From assembly GCA_016721875.1 (NCBI GenBank), contig JADKHG010000014.1, positions 310,001 through 374,000 on the forward strand: a stretch of DNA of 64,000 bases, written 5' to 3'. The stretch is from Sphingomonadales bacterium (lineage in GTDB: Bacteria > Pseudomonadota > Alphaproteobacteria > Sphingomonadales > Sphingomonadaceae). Numbering within the stretch: position 1 is the first letter of the stretch; every line of letters begins with the position of its first letter. Below the pieces are notes generated by a model. The model was given only the letters and a program-made list of their open reading frames with translations. It was not told where the DNA came from and searched no databases. Position numbers and translations under genes: made by a program. This document shows, piece by piece, positions 45,380-54,820 of this stretch.

Positions 45380-48300
45380 ATGCGGATCAAACGGCTCAAA
45401 CTCACTGGCTTTAAAAGCTTTGTCGAGCCAACCGAGTTGCAGATTGAACGCGGGCTAACCGGCATTGTTGGCCCCAATGGCTGCGGCAAATCCAATTTGC
45501 TGGAGGCAATCCGCTGGGTGATGGGCGAAAACAGCCCCAAGTCGATGCGCGGTGGTGGGATGGAAGATGTGATCTTCGCCGGCACCGCGCAACGTCCGCA
45601 ACGGGACTTTGCCGAGGTCTCGCTGCTCGCCGAACATGATAGTGGCGAGAATATCCCGGGCGTAATCGCCAATGACGATGACGAGGAACTCGAGGTTGTT
45701 CGCCGCATCGAACGCGGCGCAGGCAGCGCCTATCGCGCCAATGGCCGCGATGTCCGGGCAAAGGACATCGCGCTGATCTTCGCCGATGCTGCAACCGGCG
45801 CGCATTCACCCGCATTGGTCAGTCAAGGGCGCATAGGCGCGATCATCGCCGCCAAGCCGCAGGAGCGGCGGATGATGCTGGAGGAGGCCGCCGGTATCTC
45901 CGGCCTCCACGTCCGTCGCAAGGATGCCGAACAGAAATTGCGCGCGGCGGAAACCAATCTCAACCGGCTGGCAACGATATTGGCCGATATGGATGCGCGA
46001 GCAGCGACGCTGAAAAAGCAGGCGCGGCAGGCCGAGCGTTATCGCAAATTGTCGGGGGAAATCACGCAAGCCGAAGCACGGTTGATCTTCGTCCGCTGGA
46101 AAGAAGCGAAGGCAGCGGCCGAGGCTGCTCGGGCGGAGGCCGATGCCGCAGGGGCCGTGGTCGAGCAGGCGTCGATTGGGCAGCGCGAACTAACTGCGCT
46201 CCAGCAAGATGCTGTGCGCAAGCTGGCCGATGACCGGGCGGCAGCAATGGCCGCGCGCGATGCCGCTAGCGATCTGTCGAACCGGCTGGTGCAGCTGACC
46301 AGCGAGCGCGACCGTTTGATCCAGCGGCAGGCCGACCTGTCGGCGCAGGCGCGACGGATCGACGAGGATGGCGCGCGCGAAGGTAAACTCACTCATGATG
46401 CCGCCGAGGCTCTGGCGCGGTTACAGGCCGAGGCAGCGGCATTGGCCGATACCATCAAGGCCAGCGAAGACGAGCGACCTGCGCTGGCGCGTGCGGTTGA
46501 CGGCGGCGAACGCAGCGTGCGCGAAGGCGAGGTCAAACTGGCGAAGGCAGTAGCCGAACAAGCGCGTGCCGAGGCGGAGTTGCGCGTTGCCGATGCGGCG
46601 CTTGCCAATGCGCACGCACGGTCCGAAAGATCCGCACGTGAAATCGCCCGGCTCGACGCGGAAAGCGCGGCGCTGGGCGATGAAGGCGAGCTGTCGGCTA
46701 CACGCGATAAAGCGGCGTCGGATGCCACGCGTTTGCAGGCAGAGATCGAAAATCAGGCAAAAGCGATCGAAGCGGCCGAAGCCTTGCGCGGGCAATTGGT
46801 GGCCGAACGCGATGCCACGCAGAGTCAACTTGCTGCTGTTCGCGCCGATCTGGCTGCGCTTGAAAGCGAGCATCGCGCGCTCGAACGCGCGCTTCCCAAG
46901 AGCAGCGAGCATCGCGCGATTGATCGGATCAAGGTCAAACCGGGCTATGAACGTGCGTTGGCGGCGGCCTTGGGCGAAGATGTGCAGGCGGCAATTGGTG
47001 GTGTCTCAGGACGGCGTTGGCAGGGCTTCACCGCAGCTCCGGCGAGCGGCAAAGGTGACAGGCTGGCCAATTTTGTCGAGGCCCCAGCCGAACTGGCTTT
47101 GCGACTGTCGATGATCCGCGTCGTTGCGGCCGATGACGGGACGGTGCTCGAACCGGGCGAGCGGCTGGTCACACTTGATGGCCGTTTGCGCCGTTGGGAT
47201 GGTTTTGCCGCCGAGGATGACGGTGCCGACACCGCCGAACAACTGGTGCGCGTCAACCGGATCGCCGCGCTGGCCAAGGCTATTCCCGATGCAGCGCAGA
47301 AAGTATCAAGTGGGGAAGCCGCGCTCGCCATTGTCGCTGCACGGATCAGTGACGCGCAAGAGACTGCGCGCAGCCTGGCGGCGGGGCATGGCGAAGCAGA
47401 GGCGCAATTGCGGCAGGCTTTGCGCGAAGCTGACCGTGCCGAAGACGCACTGACACGCTGTCGCCAGGCAGCAGTCGCGCTCACCGAGCGGCGTGAAGCG
47501 GCAGCACAGGAGCAGGCGCAGGCTGCGGCGGATTTAACCGCAGCGGAGAGCGCGCGGGCTGAATTGCCCGATGGCGAACAGCATCGCATATTGGTGGGCG
47601 CATTGACCAATGAAAGCGAAGCAGCGCGTCAGTTGTTTGCCCGCGCGCAGGCCGATCTGTCGGGGCTTGATCAACGCATCGCTCAGCAACGCGAACGACG
47701 CGCCGTCGCTCAAGCTGAAATTCGCGGCTGGCAGGAACGGTCGGGCGAGGCCGAACGCCGTATCGCTGACATGAACAAGCGCAGCGCAGAAATTGCCGCA
47801 GAGTTGGGGACAATTGCCGGTCGCCCGGATCATGTCACTCGCGACATCGCAGCGGTCGAAAGCGACCGGGCAACGCTTGGCGAAAAGCTCGCGGGATTGC
47901 AGGCCGCTGAGCGGGCAAGCGAAGCGACATTGAAGGCGCTCGAAACCGATCTGGCTGCTGCTGCCGAGGCGGTCTCGACTGCGCGCGAGCAACGCGCCGG
48001 GGCAGAAGCGCGCGCCGAGAATCAGGATGCCCGCCGCCGTGAAATGGCGGCGATTTCGGGCGAGCGCTTCGAATGCCCCCCGCCTTTGTTGCCTGACAAA
48101 CATGGTTTTGAAGAGGAAGCACTGGCTGACGCGGGCAGCGAGTCGGCGCGGCTCGAACGGTTGCAACTCGACCGTGAACGCATAGGTCCCGTGAACTTGA
48201 TCGCGGCTGACGAGCTCGCCGAACTGGAGGAGCAGGTCGCCAAAGGCCAAGCCGAAAGCGAGGAATTGACGCAGGCGATCAACCGGCTGCGCGGTTCCAT

Positions 48301-48808
48301 CGGCAGCCTCAACCGCGAAGGCCGTACGCGCCTGCTTGCGGCTTTCGAAACCGTGGACCAGCATTTCCGTCGATTGTTTGCGACCCTGTTCAACGGCGGA
48401 CAGGCGCATCTCGCTTTGATCGACAGCGACGATCCGCTGGAGGCAGGGCTTGAAATTTTCGCCCAACCACCGGGTAAGAAATTGCAGTCTCTGACCTTGC
48501 TGTCGGGCGGTGAGCAGGCGTTGACGGCGGTGGCGCTGATCTTTGCGTTATTCCTGACCAATCCCGCGCCAATCTGTGTGCTCGACGAAGTCGACGCGCC
48601 GCTCGACGACGCCAATATCGAACGTTTCTGCGACCTGCTCGATGCGATGACGCGCGAAACCGACACACGCTATCTGATTGTCACCCACAATGCCGTCACC
48701 ATGAGTCGCATGCACCGGCTGTTCGGCGTGACCATGGTCGAGCAGGGCGTATCGCGATTGGTGAGCGTCGATCTAGGTGGGGCCGAGCAATTGTTGGCGG
48801 CGGAATAG
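45380..48808 (+). CDS. smc: Chromosome segregation protein SMC
   Basis: 1142 residues. The N-terminal ATPase head has the P-loop GPNGCGKSNLLEAIRWVMGE (residues 31-50). A long alanine/glutamate/arginine-rich coiled coil follows, then a hinge (about 515-620, with RIKVKPGYERALAAALGEDV), and a second coiled coil. The C-terminal head has the signature LSGGEQALTAVALIFALF near 1040 and Walker B CVLDEVDAPLDD. It compacts and aligns chromosome arms, loaded at ParB-parS in other bacteria; parS and parB lie in this same window. Partners ScpA/B are not here. Confidence 0.97.
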   Translation: MRIKRLKLTGFKSFVEPTELQIERGLTGIVGPNGCGKSNLLEAIRWVMGENSPKSMRGGGMEDVIFAGTAQRPQRDFAEVSLLAEHDSGENIPGVIANDDDEELEVVRRIERGAGSAYRANGRDVRAKDIALIFADAATGAHSPALVSQGRIGAIIAAKPQERRMMLEEAAGISGLHVRRKDAEQKLRAAETNLNRLATILADMDARAATLKKQARQAERYRKLSGEITQAEARLIFVRWKEAKAAAEAARAEADAAGAVVEQASIGQRELTALQQDAVRKLADDRAAAMAARDAASDLSNRLVQLTSERDRLIQRQADLSAQARRIDEDGAREGKLTHDAAEALARLQAEAAALADTIKASEDERPALARAVDGGERSVREGEVKLAKAVAEQARAEAELRVADAALANAHARSERSAREIARLDAESAALGDEGELSATRDKAASDATRLQAEIENQAKAIEAAEALRGQLVAERDATQSQLAAVRADLAALESEHRALERALPKSSEHRAIDRIKVKPGYERALAAALGEDVQAAIGGVSGRRWQGFTAAPASGKGDRLANFVEAPAELALRLSMIRVVAADDGTVLEPGERLVTLDGRLRRWDGFAAEDDGADTAEQLVRVNRIAALAKAIPDAAQKVSSGEAALAIVAARISDAQETARSLAAGHGEAEAQLRQALREADRAEDALTRCRQAAVALTERREAAAQEQAQAAADLTAAESARAELPDGEQHRILVGALTNESEAARQLFARAQADLSGLDQRIAQQRERRAVAQAEIRGWQERSGEAERRIADMNKRSAEIAAELGTIAGRPDHVTRDIAAVESDRATLGEKLAGLQAAERASEATLKALETDLAAAAEAVSTAREQRAGAEARAENQDARRREMAAISGERFECPPPLLPDKHGFEEEALADAGSESARLERLQLDRERIGPVNLIAADELAELEEQVAKGQAESEELTQAINRLRGSIGSLNREGRTRLLAAFETVDQHFRRLFATLFNGGQAHLALIDSDDPLEAGLEIFAQPPGKKLQSLTLLSGGEQALTAVALIFALFLTNPAPICVLDEVDAPLDDANIERFCDLLDAMTRETDTRYLIVTHNAVTMSRMHRLFGVTMVEQGVSRLVSVDLGGAEQLLAAE

Positions 48809-48820
48809 AGGAGCTAGTCT

Positions 48821-49234
48821 ATGAAAAGGTTTGCAAAATTCACAGCTTTGCTGCTGCCATTTGCCTTGGTCAGTCATGCTCCTGCCATTTCCTCGAGCTG
48901 CGTCAATCCGAAGACCGTTCAGATCAAATTTACCAAGGGCGCCAATTGTTGGACTTACTCTGGCACGGCAACCCATGTCAGCGGCCGCTTTGCCAAGGGG
49001 CAAAAGGTGCTGGCAACGTCAACGGGCATCGCGCTTTTTGGAGACGGCGAGCGTGACTGGAAGACCACAACCCAACGCGATGTTAGCATTAGTGGGCCGG
49101 GTGACTTTTTCGCCGACGTCAATGACAGCGGCGGCGAACCGGTTACGCTCCCGCGTACGGGCGACTACACTTTCGACTTCTCGCCTTGCGCGATGTGGGG
49201 CGGAATGGGGACTTTTGTTGTTTGTACGATGTGA
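48821..49234 (+). CDS. Small exported protein of unknown function
   Basis: 137 residues with a signal peptide (MKRFAKFTALLLPFALVSHAPA) and five cysteines (including CVNP, NCWTY, PCAMW and CTM), consistent with disulfides. The body looks beta-rich with a glycine-rich end. I recognise no family. It starts 12 bp after smc and ends 4 bp before the convergent aldo/keto reductase. Confidence 0.7.
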   Translation: MKRFAKFTALLLPFALVSHAPAISSSCVNPKTVQIKFTKGANCWTYSGTATHVSGRFAKGQKVLATSTGIALFGDGERDWKTTTQRDVSISGPGDFFADVNDSGGEPVTLPRTGDYTFDFSPCAMWGGMGTFVVCTM

Positions 49235-49237
49235 TGC

Positions 49238-50257
49238 TCACCCCATCGGGTAGAGTATCTCGCGTGTCACCTTATGGATCGCGCCCATCACCTCGGCGGA
49301 CAATTTCAAATCCATCGCCGCCAGAATCTCGTCCAGCTGATCCTCGCTGCTGACGCCGACGATGGTGGAAGCAACGAAGTCATTCTGTTTTGACCATGCG
49401 GTGGCGAGCGTCACCGGAGACAGTCCTGCTTCTTTTGCAATCTCCAACACCCGCGCTGTCGATTCCAGCGCGCGGGGTCCGGCAAAACGCTGCGCCATGT
49501 CAAATTGCCGTTCGCCCCTCATCTCCAGATATTTGGAGAACCGCGCACCGTCCGGCCGAGCACCATCCAGATATTTGCCTGAGAGCACACCGCCACCAAG
49601 CGGCGAATAGGGCAGCAGCGAAACTCCCTCCTTGCGACACACCTGTTTCAGCTCATCTTCGAAACGGCGGTTGTTGATCGAATAATTATTCTGGATCGTA
49701 TGATAGCGCGCCGTGCCCAGTCGCTTGGATGTTTCGAGCGACTTCATCAGCCCCCATCCGGTTTCATTTGAACAGCCAATCACGCGCACCTTGCCCGCGC
49801 GCACCAGATCGTCGAGAACCTCCATTGTCTCGTCATATTCCATGTCATGGTCGGGCCAATGGGTTTGGTAGAGGTCGATATAATCGGTCTGCAGCCGCGT
49901 CAGGCTCTCCTCGACCGCTTTGATGATATTGTGCCGGTCAAGTGCGGCATTGCCCGCACGTTTGACGCCCACGGCCCATTGATAGTTGGGGCCGCTGACC
50001 TTTGTCGCCAGAATGATGGCATCGCGGTCTTTGCCCTTCATCCACCGTCCGAAAATATCTTCGGTTCGCCCGGCGTAGTCCGCTCGCGGCGGCACAGGAT
50101 AATTTTCTGCCGTGTCGAAAAAGTTGATCCCTGCATCAAGGCATCGATCCAATATGCGATGGGCCTCTGCCTCTTCGGTCTGCGAGCCAAAGGTCATTGT
50201 GCCCATACAGATGTCGGAAACGAAAATCGCGCTTTTGCCCAACCGACGGCTTCCCAT
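49238..50257 (-). CDS. Aldo/keto reductase (Tas-like)
   Basis: 339 residues of the NADPH-dependent TIM-barrel family. The catalytic tetrad pieces are FFDTAENY (Asp, Tyr), ILATKVSG (Lys) and YQTHWPDHD (His). The coenzyme loop is SLLPYSPLGGGVLSG. The resemblance is to the Tas/YajO branch, whose physiological substrates are mostly unknown. GGGAGGAATAAAT makes a strong start. It is 16 bp upstream of nothing on its own strand; ubiA lies just beyond in the same direction. Confidence 0.88.
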   Translation of the reverse strand: MGSRRLGKSAIFVSDICMGTMTFGSQTEEAEAHRILDRCLDAGINFFDTAENYPVPPRADYAGRTEDIFGRWMKGKDRDAIILATKVSGPNYQWAVGVKRAGNAALDRHNIIKAVEESLTRLQTDYIDLYQTHWPDHDMEYDETMEVLDDLVRAGKVRVIGCSNETGWGLMKSLETSKRLGTARYHTIQNNYSINNRRFEDELKQVCRKEGVSLLPYSPLGGGVLSGKYLDGARPDGARFSKYLEMRGERQFDMAQRFAGPRALESTARVLEIAKEAGLSPVTLATAWSKQNDFVASTIVGVSSEDQLDEILAAMDLKLSAEVMGAIHKVTREILYPMG

Positions 50258-50273
50258 ATTTATTCCTCCCCAA

Positions 50274-51185
50274 TTATCCTGCGCTGCCGACGACGAGGCA
50301 GGCCAGCGCCATCAGCAGTCCTGCCATCCGGTTCGACCGGAACAGGTCCAGCGCGTTGCTGCCATCGCTGCGTAGGCTTGTCACCTGCCAAATCAGATGG
50401 AGCGCGATTGGTAGCAGCGCAACGAGTGCCTGTGCCTCCGGGCGCAAGCTCCAGATTGCCATTGCCCATCCCGCTAACGCCATTGCATAACACAGCGCGA
50501 CCCCGCTGCGAATATTCTCGCCCAGCCGCAGCGCGCTCGACCGAATGCCGACGAGCGCATCATCTTCGCGGTCTTGCATGGCATAGATAGTGTCGTAGCC
50601 GATGACCCAGAAAATCGTGCCCGCATAAAGCCAGAACATGGCCGGGCGGGCATGTTCGGCGACCGCAATCCAGCCGACAAGGGCGCCCCAACTGAACACC
50701 AGTCCAAGCCACAGCTGTGGCCACCAGGTGATGCGTTTCATGAAGGGATAGGCCGCGACCAGCAACAGGCTTTCCAACGCCAGAAGTTGCGCGTTGAAAT
50801 TTAGCTGGAGCAAGACGACCAGTCCAACAAGGCACAAGACACCCAACCAGACCCATGCTGCCTTTGTGCTGACCGCGCCGCTTGCCAGCGGGCGGCTGGC
50901 AGTGCGCGCAACTTGGCGGTCGAGATCGCGGTCGACAATGTCATTATAGACGCATCCCGCCCCGCGCATCGCAATAGCGCCCAGCAGCATCCAGAGGATT
51001 AGCGGCCATTCACGGATTGCTCCGCCTGCGAGCGATATTCCCCAGAAACAGGGCCAGAACAGCAGCCACCAACCGATCGGACGATCAAAGCGGGCGAGGA
51101 GCGCAAAGGGGCGCAGGTTGGCGGGCAAAAGGCCAATAAAACCGCGATGCTCGGTGTCTGGAGGGGAAAGTGTGTCACGCTGCAT
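50274..51185 (-). CDS. ubiA: 4-hydroxybenzoate polyprenyltransferase UbiA
   Basis: 303 residues with about eight or nine membrane helices. Both aspartate-rich prenyl-diphosphate/Mg motifs are present: YNDIVDRDLDRQVA and YAMQDREDDALVG. It attaches the isoprenoid tail to 4-hydroxybenzoate, the first membrane step of ubiquinone synthesis. CAGGGAAACA precedes the ATG. It is divergent from rsmE across a REP-like repeat and 16 bp before the aldo/keto reductase, so the two may be one transcript. Confidence 0.95.
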   Translation of the reverse strand: MQRDTLSPPDTEHRGFIGLLPANLRPFALLARFDRPIGWWLLFWPCFWGISLAGGAIREWPLILWMLLGAIAMRGAGCVYNDIVDRDLDRQVARTASRPLASGAVSTKAAWVWLGVLCLVGLVVLLQLNFNAQLLALESLLLVAAYPFMKRITWWPQLWLGLVFSWGALVGWIAVAEHARPAMFWLYAGTIFWVIGYDTIYAMQDREDDALVGIRSSALRLGENIRSGVALCYAMALAGWAMAIWSLRPEAQALVALLPIALHLIWQVTSLRSDGSNALDLFRSNRMAGLLMALACLVVGSAG

Positions 51186-51215
51186 TGTTTCCCTGTTGCC
51201 GAATTATTACTCGTT

Positions 51216-51303
51216 CGTCACCCTGAACTTGTTTCAGGGTCCATTTATTCGCATAGGCTGAGTCTGGCTGCACGATAGATGCTGAAACAAGTTCAGCATG
51301 ACG
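51216..51303. repeat. REP-like imperfect inverted repeat C
   Basis: An 88-bp element between ubiA and rsmE. The left arm is CGTCACCCTGAACTTGTTTC (then AGGGTC) and the right arm in reverse complement starts CGTCATGCTGAACTTGTTTC (then AGCATC). The arms match at most positions, flanking a 37-bp spacer. The CTGAACTTGTTTCAG core is a well-known style of dispersed palindrome in sphingomonads and differs from elements A and B. Confidence 0.85.
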
Positions 51304-51320
51304 GCCGAGAGTGAGAAGCT

Positions 51321-52070
51321 ATGCCCGCTACCCCCGCCTGGCCCCCGCATTCGACTCCGCGCCTTTTCGTTGATCAGGCGCTGGCGGAGGGGGATGAAAT
51401 TTTGGTCGTCGGGGGGCAGGCGCATTATCTGCTCAATGTGATGCGGCTGAAATCCGGTGATCCGGTGAAGCTGTTCGACGACCGGAACGGCGAGTATCTG
51501 GCAACCGTTGTGGTAACGGGCAAGCGTGACCTGAGCTTGCGGGTTGAGGCAAAACTACGCGATAGGCAGGTTGGACCGGACCTGTGGCTGTGCCAGGCGC
51601 TCATCAAGAAAGACCGTCTCGATTGGATTGCGGAAAAGTCGTGCGAGCTGGGTGTCGCGCGCTTTGTCCCCGTGCTCACCCAGCGTTGTGTGGTCGACAA
51701 GGTCAAAGAAGAGCGGCTGCGCACGCAGATGATCGAGGCCGCTGAGCAATGCGAACGCACCGCGCTCCCTGAAATCGCGCCTTTGGCAAAGCTTGAGGCA
51801 ATGCTGAAGGATTGGCCTGAGGATCGCACGCTCTATTTCTGTGACGAGCGCGGCGGAGAGCCTTTGGTGTCAGCGATAGGAGCGGGCGAAGCAAAGGCGG
51901 CAATATTGATTGGCCCGGAAGGGGGTTTTACCGACGCAGAAAATGCCGCCATCGCCAGTCTGCGCCAATCGATCCGCACCACTTTGGGCAGCAACATCCT
52001 GCGTGCCGACACCGCCGCTGTTGCTGCAACTTCCATCTGGATGGCGAATCATGGTTACCAAAACCGCTGA
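51321..52070 (+). CDS. rsmE: 16S rRNA (uracil1498-N3)-methyltransferase RsmE
   Basis: 249 residues of the SPOUT (knotted) methyltransferase class. The N-terminal PUA-like domain begins RLFVDQALAEGDEILV. The C-terminal knot contains ALIKKDRLDWIAEKSCELGV, QCERTALPEI, the SAM loop IGPEGGFTDAE and LGSNILRADTAAVAA. All family motifs are intact. It is probably a single gene, read away from ubiA. Confidence 0.95.
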   Translation: MPATPAWPPHSTPRLFVDQALAEGDEILVVGGQAHYLLNVMRLKSGDPVKLFDDRNGEYLATVVVTGKRDLSLRVEAKLRDRQVGPDLWLCQALIKKDRLDWIAEKSCELGVARFVPVLTQRCVVDKVKEERLRTQMIEAAEQCERTALPEIAPLAKLEAMLKDWPEDRTLYFCDERGGEPLVSAIGAGEAKAAILIGPEGGFTDAENAAIASLRQSIRTTLGSNILRADTAAVAATSIWMANHGYQNR

Positions 52071-52145
52071 TTCAGCCTGTTAAATACAGAAATTTACATT
52101 CAAGACCCGCAGATTCCGCCGATTGTTTAAGCTTAATAAAACAAT

Positions 52146-54728
52146 TTGCTCCAATTCGGACCTGTGTTGAACAGACAGATTTTCCAAGTGGCAGGGGCAA
52201 AGCACCATTTTGCGCAATATGTTCATGCATGCTTTTTGGGCATGCTGGCTGCGCTATTGTGCCTGCTCTCTGCTCCATCATTCGCCAACCAGACGCCGTC
52301 TAGTTCCAGTGGAGCCGGTCCGGTTACAAAAACCTATCCGGGTACGACGACAATGCAAGTTTCGTTGTCGGGAGCAAATTCGGTTATTTTTGACGATTCC
52401 ATCGCGTTAAACGCAATTGGCGGCGTGCTTTCAACACAACTATCGCCGGCAATTTCGGCGACGACGGACGCGATAGAAATTGATGTTAGTCCCTCGGGGT
52501 GTTCGACCGCGACATTGCGCTGTGCCAATCGCGGCGTGATGACTCTAACCTTCAGTCAACCTGTCACCAACCCGATCATTCACATTTCCGGACTAGGGGC
52601 CAACCGGTCCAGCACAACATTTTTCCATACATCGCTGGTGATGACCAGCTGGACTGCGCCGGTTAAACCGACCTTTACCGTCACAAACAGCAACGGTAAT
52701 CTGTCAGTCAGCGGTGACGAAATCCGTTCGACGACGATCAACGGGCAACCATCGTGCACGACAACGAACAAGGCCGGTTGCGGCAGTGTCCGTATGAACG
52801 GCACCATCACGTCTGTGACCTTCCGGCTTGATATGTTGATGGGCGGCAGCGGCACGGCAACCAATGTCGATGGCTGGAATTTTACCGTTTCGATGGACGA
52901 AGATTTTGGCGATGCCCCCGGCAGTTATGATACGACCGCGGCGGCTAGCCACATCGTTGGCGGTTTCTATATGGGTGCCGGGGTTACGGTGGAAAATGCC
53001 ACAGTTACAAACCTGCTGGCAACACCAGTGACGCCCAGCCCGATAGCGAACGCCACTGCGTCGAGCGATGGATCGGATAACGGCGTGACCTTCCCCACGC
53101 TGATCCGAAGCTTATCCAACGGCACGATTGACGTAGCCGTCACCGGAAGCGGCGGCCGATTGCAAGGATGGATTGACTGGGCCGATGACGGCAGTTTTGC
53201 AACAGCTGGCGACCAGATTGCGACCAATGTCACTGACGGCGGAGCCGGGGATACCGATGGCGTTGCCAACGGAATGATCCGGCTTGCCGTGACTCCACCC
53301 GCGGGAACAACGCAGGTTACAACCATAGCAAGGTTCCGCTGGTCTCCCAATAGCGGTGTCGGCGCGACAGGGCGTGGCACGGTCGGTGAAGTTGAGGACT
53401 ATGAAGTCACAATCTATCCGCAACGGGCAGATTTGTCGCTGACCAAAACGGTGAGCAACGCCTCGCCCACCAATGGCAGCACTGTGAGCTATACCCTGAC
53501 CGTAGCCAGTGCGGCTTCACCTGCATCGACAGCAACCGCCACCGGAATAACGGTACAGGACACCCTTCCGGCGGGGTTCAGCTATGTCAGCCAATCCGGC
53601 ACGGGAACTTACAATATCGGCACTGGTGTGTGGAGCGTTGGCAGTTTGGCACCTGGAGCAAACGCATCAATCACTTTAACCGGTACAGTCACTGCTACCA
53701 GCGGAACCGTGATAAACGCGGCCGAAATTCGGGCCAGCTCACTACCTGACCCCGATTCCACGCCGAATAACGGCGCTCCGGCCGAGGATGATTACCAAAC
53801 TGCTTCGTTTACAGTTGCAACCGCAATGGCCGCACCATCTTGCGCTGTGGGCGTGACCAACCAGATCATTTCTAACGGAACTTTTGCCTCGGGAACCGGT
53901 CCGAGCTGGACAAGCTGGACCGCAGGCGCAGTCTGGACCGGGTCAGGTGTTGCCTCTGTCAACAGTGATACAACCAGTGGGTCGCTATCCCAATCCGGCT
54001 TGTCCGGACTGAAGTTCGGCCCTGGGGCCGGTGGCAGCGCCGTTATCCAGCTGAGCCAATGGTGGCGCAACGGTGCGCCAGCCGGTACGTCCACGTCCGC
54101 GCAATTGACGGTTTCGGTCGCCGGTACGGACTATGCAAGGATCACAACGCCCGCTGGTGCAGGAACCTCGGCAAGTGTGACCTATCTAAACGGCGCAACG
54201 GGCAACCTCACCACAATCAACGAATTTACCTATACAGGTTGGCGCATAAACCTGCCGACGACAGTGGCTGCGACGGGCGCTATCAGTTTCACTCACGCCC
54301 CGGGCGGAGGAGCGTCGTCAGACGATTTCGAAATCGACAATGTCACGCTTTACACCTGTCAGCCTGGCGACTTGTCGGTGACAAAAGTCAGCAATGTGGT
54401 CACCGACTATGTCAGCGCGAGCAACCCCAAGGCGATTCCAGGAGCCTTGATCCGTTATTGTATTCTTGTATCCAACACTGGGCCGGTCACGGCATCGCAG
54501 GTCGTTGCATCTGACCCCCTCCCGGCCGACGTCACCTATGTGCCCGGAAGCATGTTGTCTGGCACCAGCTGTTCCGGCGCAACAACCCCAGAAGATGACG
54601 ACAATGCCGATAGCGGTGAAGTTGATCCGGTGAGGATGGATGTGAGCGGCTCGACAATCACAGGCAACGCCGCGACGCTGGCAGTGGGGGGCAGCTTTGC
54701 AATGGTATTCAACGCCACCATCGATTGA
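52146..54728 (+). CDS. Large secreted protein with GEVED and DUF11-like domains
   Basis: About 830-860 residues. A hydrophobic export signal ends APSFA (around residue 48 of the longest frame); the true start is unclear (TTG 52146, GTG 52188 or ATG 52242). Then comes a first beta domain, a GEVED-type domain from DFGDAPGSYD (about 253) to GEVEDY (about 413), a DUF11-like repeat (ADLSLTKTVSNASPTNGSTVSYTL), a mid domain with TSWTAGAVWTGSG, and a C-terminal module (about 744-860) beginning SVTKVSNV. Repeats of this kind form surface adhesin stalks. Base composition is AT-richer than neighbours. No anchor or secretion machinery is visible. Confidence 0.75.
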   Translation: MLQFGPVLNRQIFQVAGAKHHFAQYVHACFLGMLAALLCLLSAPSFANQTPSSSSGAGPVTKTYPGTTTMQVSLSGANSVIFDDSIALNAIGGVLSTQLSPAISATTDAIEIDVSPSGCSTATLRCANRGVMTLTFSQPVTNPIIHISGLGANRSSTTFFHTSLVMTSWTAPVKPTFTVTNSNGNLSVSGDEIRSTTINGQPSCTTTNKAGCGSVRMNGTITSVTFRLDMLMGGSGTATNVDGWNFTVSMDEDFGDAPGSYDTTAAASHIVGGFYMGAGVTVENATVTNLLATPVTPSPIANATASSDGSDNGVTFPTLIRSLSNGTIDVAVTGSGGRLQGWIDWADDGSFATAGDQIATNVTDGGAGDTDGVANGMIRLAVTPPAGTTQVTTIARFRWSPNSGVGATGRGTVGEVEDYEVTIYPQRADLSLTKTVSNASPTNGSTVSYTLTVASAASPASTATATGITVQDTLPAGFSYVSQSGTGTYNIGTGVWSVGSLAPGANASITLTGTVTATSGTVINAAEIRASSLPDPDSTPNNGAPAEDDYQTASFTVATAMAAPSCAVGVTNQIISNGTFASGTGPSWTSWTAGAVWTGSGVASVNSDTTSGSLSQSGLSGLKFGPGAGGSAVIQLSQWWRNGAPAGTSTSAQLTVSVAGTDYARITTPAGAGTSASVTYLNGATGNLTTINEFTYTGWRINLPTTVAATGAISFTHAPGGGASSDDFEIDNVTLYTCQPGDLSVTKVSNVVTDYVSASNPKAIPGALIRYCILVSNTGPVTASQVVASDPLPADVTYVPGSMLSGTSCSGATTPEDDDNADSGEVDPVRMDVSGSTITGNAATLAVGGSFAMVFNATID

Positions 54729-54820
54729 TCCAGTTGAGAGCTAACCCGATTCATGCCCGCCGGACATTCGTTAAAAAGATTTGAAATCTCTTAACCAATT
54801 CCCTCTAACATGGCGCAATC

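Noticed and set aside
47534..48466. 310-codon minus-strand open frame within smc
   Set aside because: Antisense to a complete, motif-rich SMC and without recognisable protein features.
52242..54728. Autotransporter interpretation of the 860-residue protein
   Set aside because: No C-terminal beta-barrel, terminal aromatic residue or passenger-barrel boundary is visible; the C-terminus is a small soluble-looking module.
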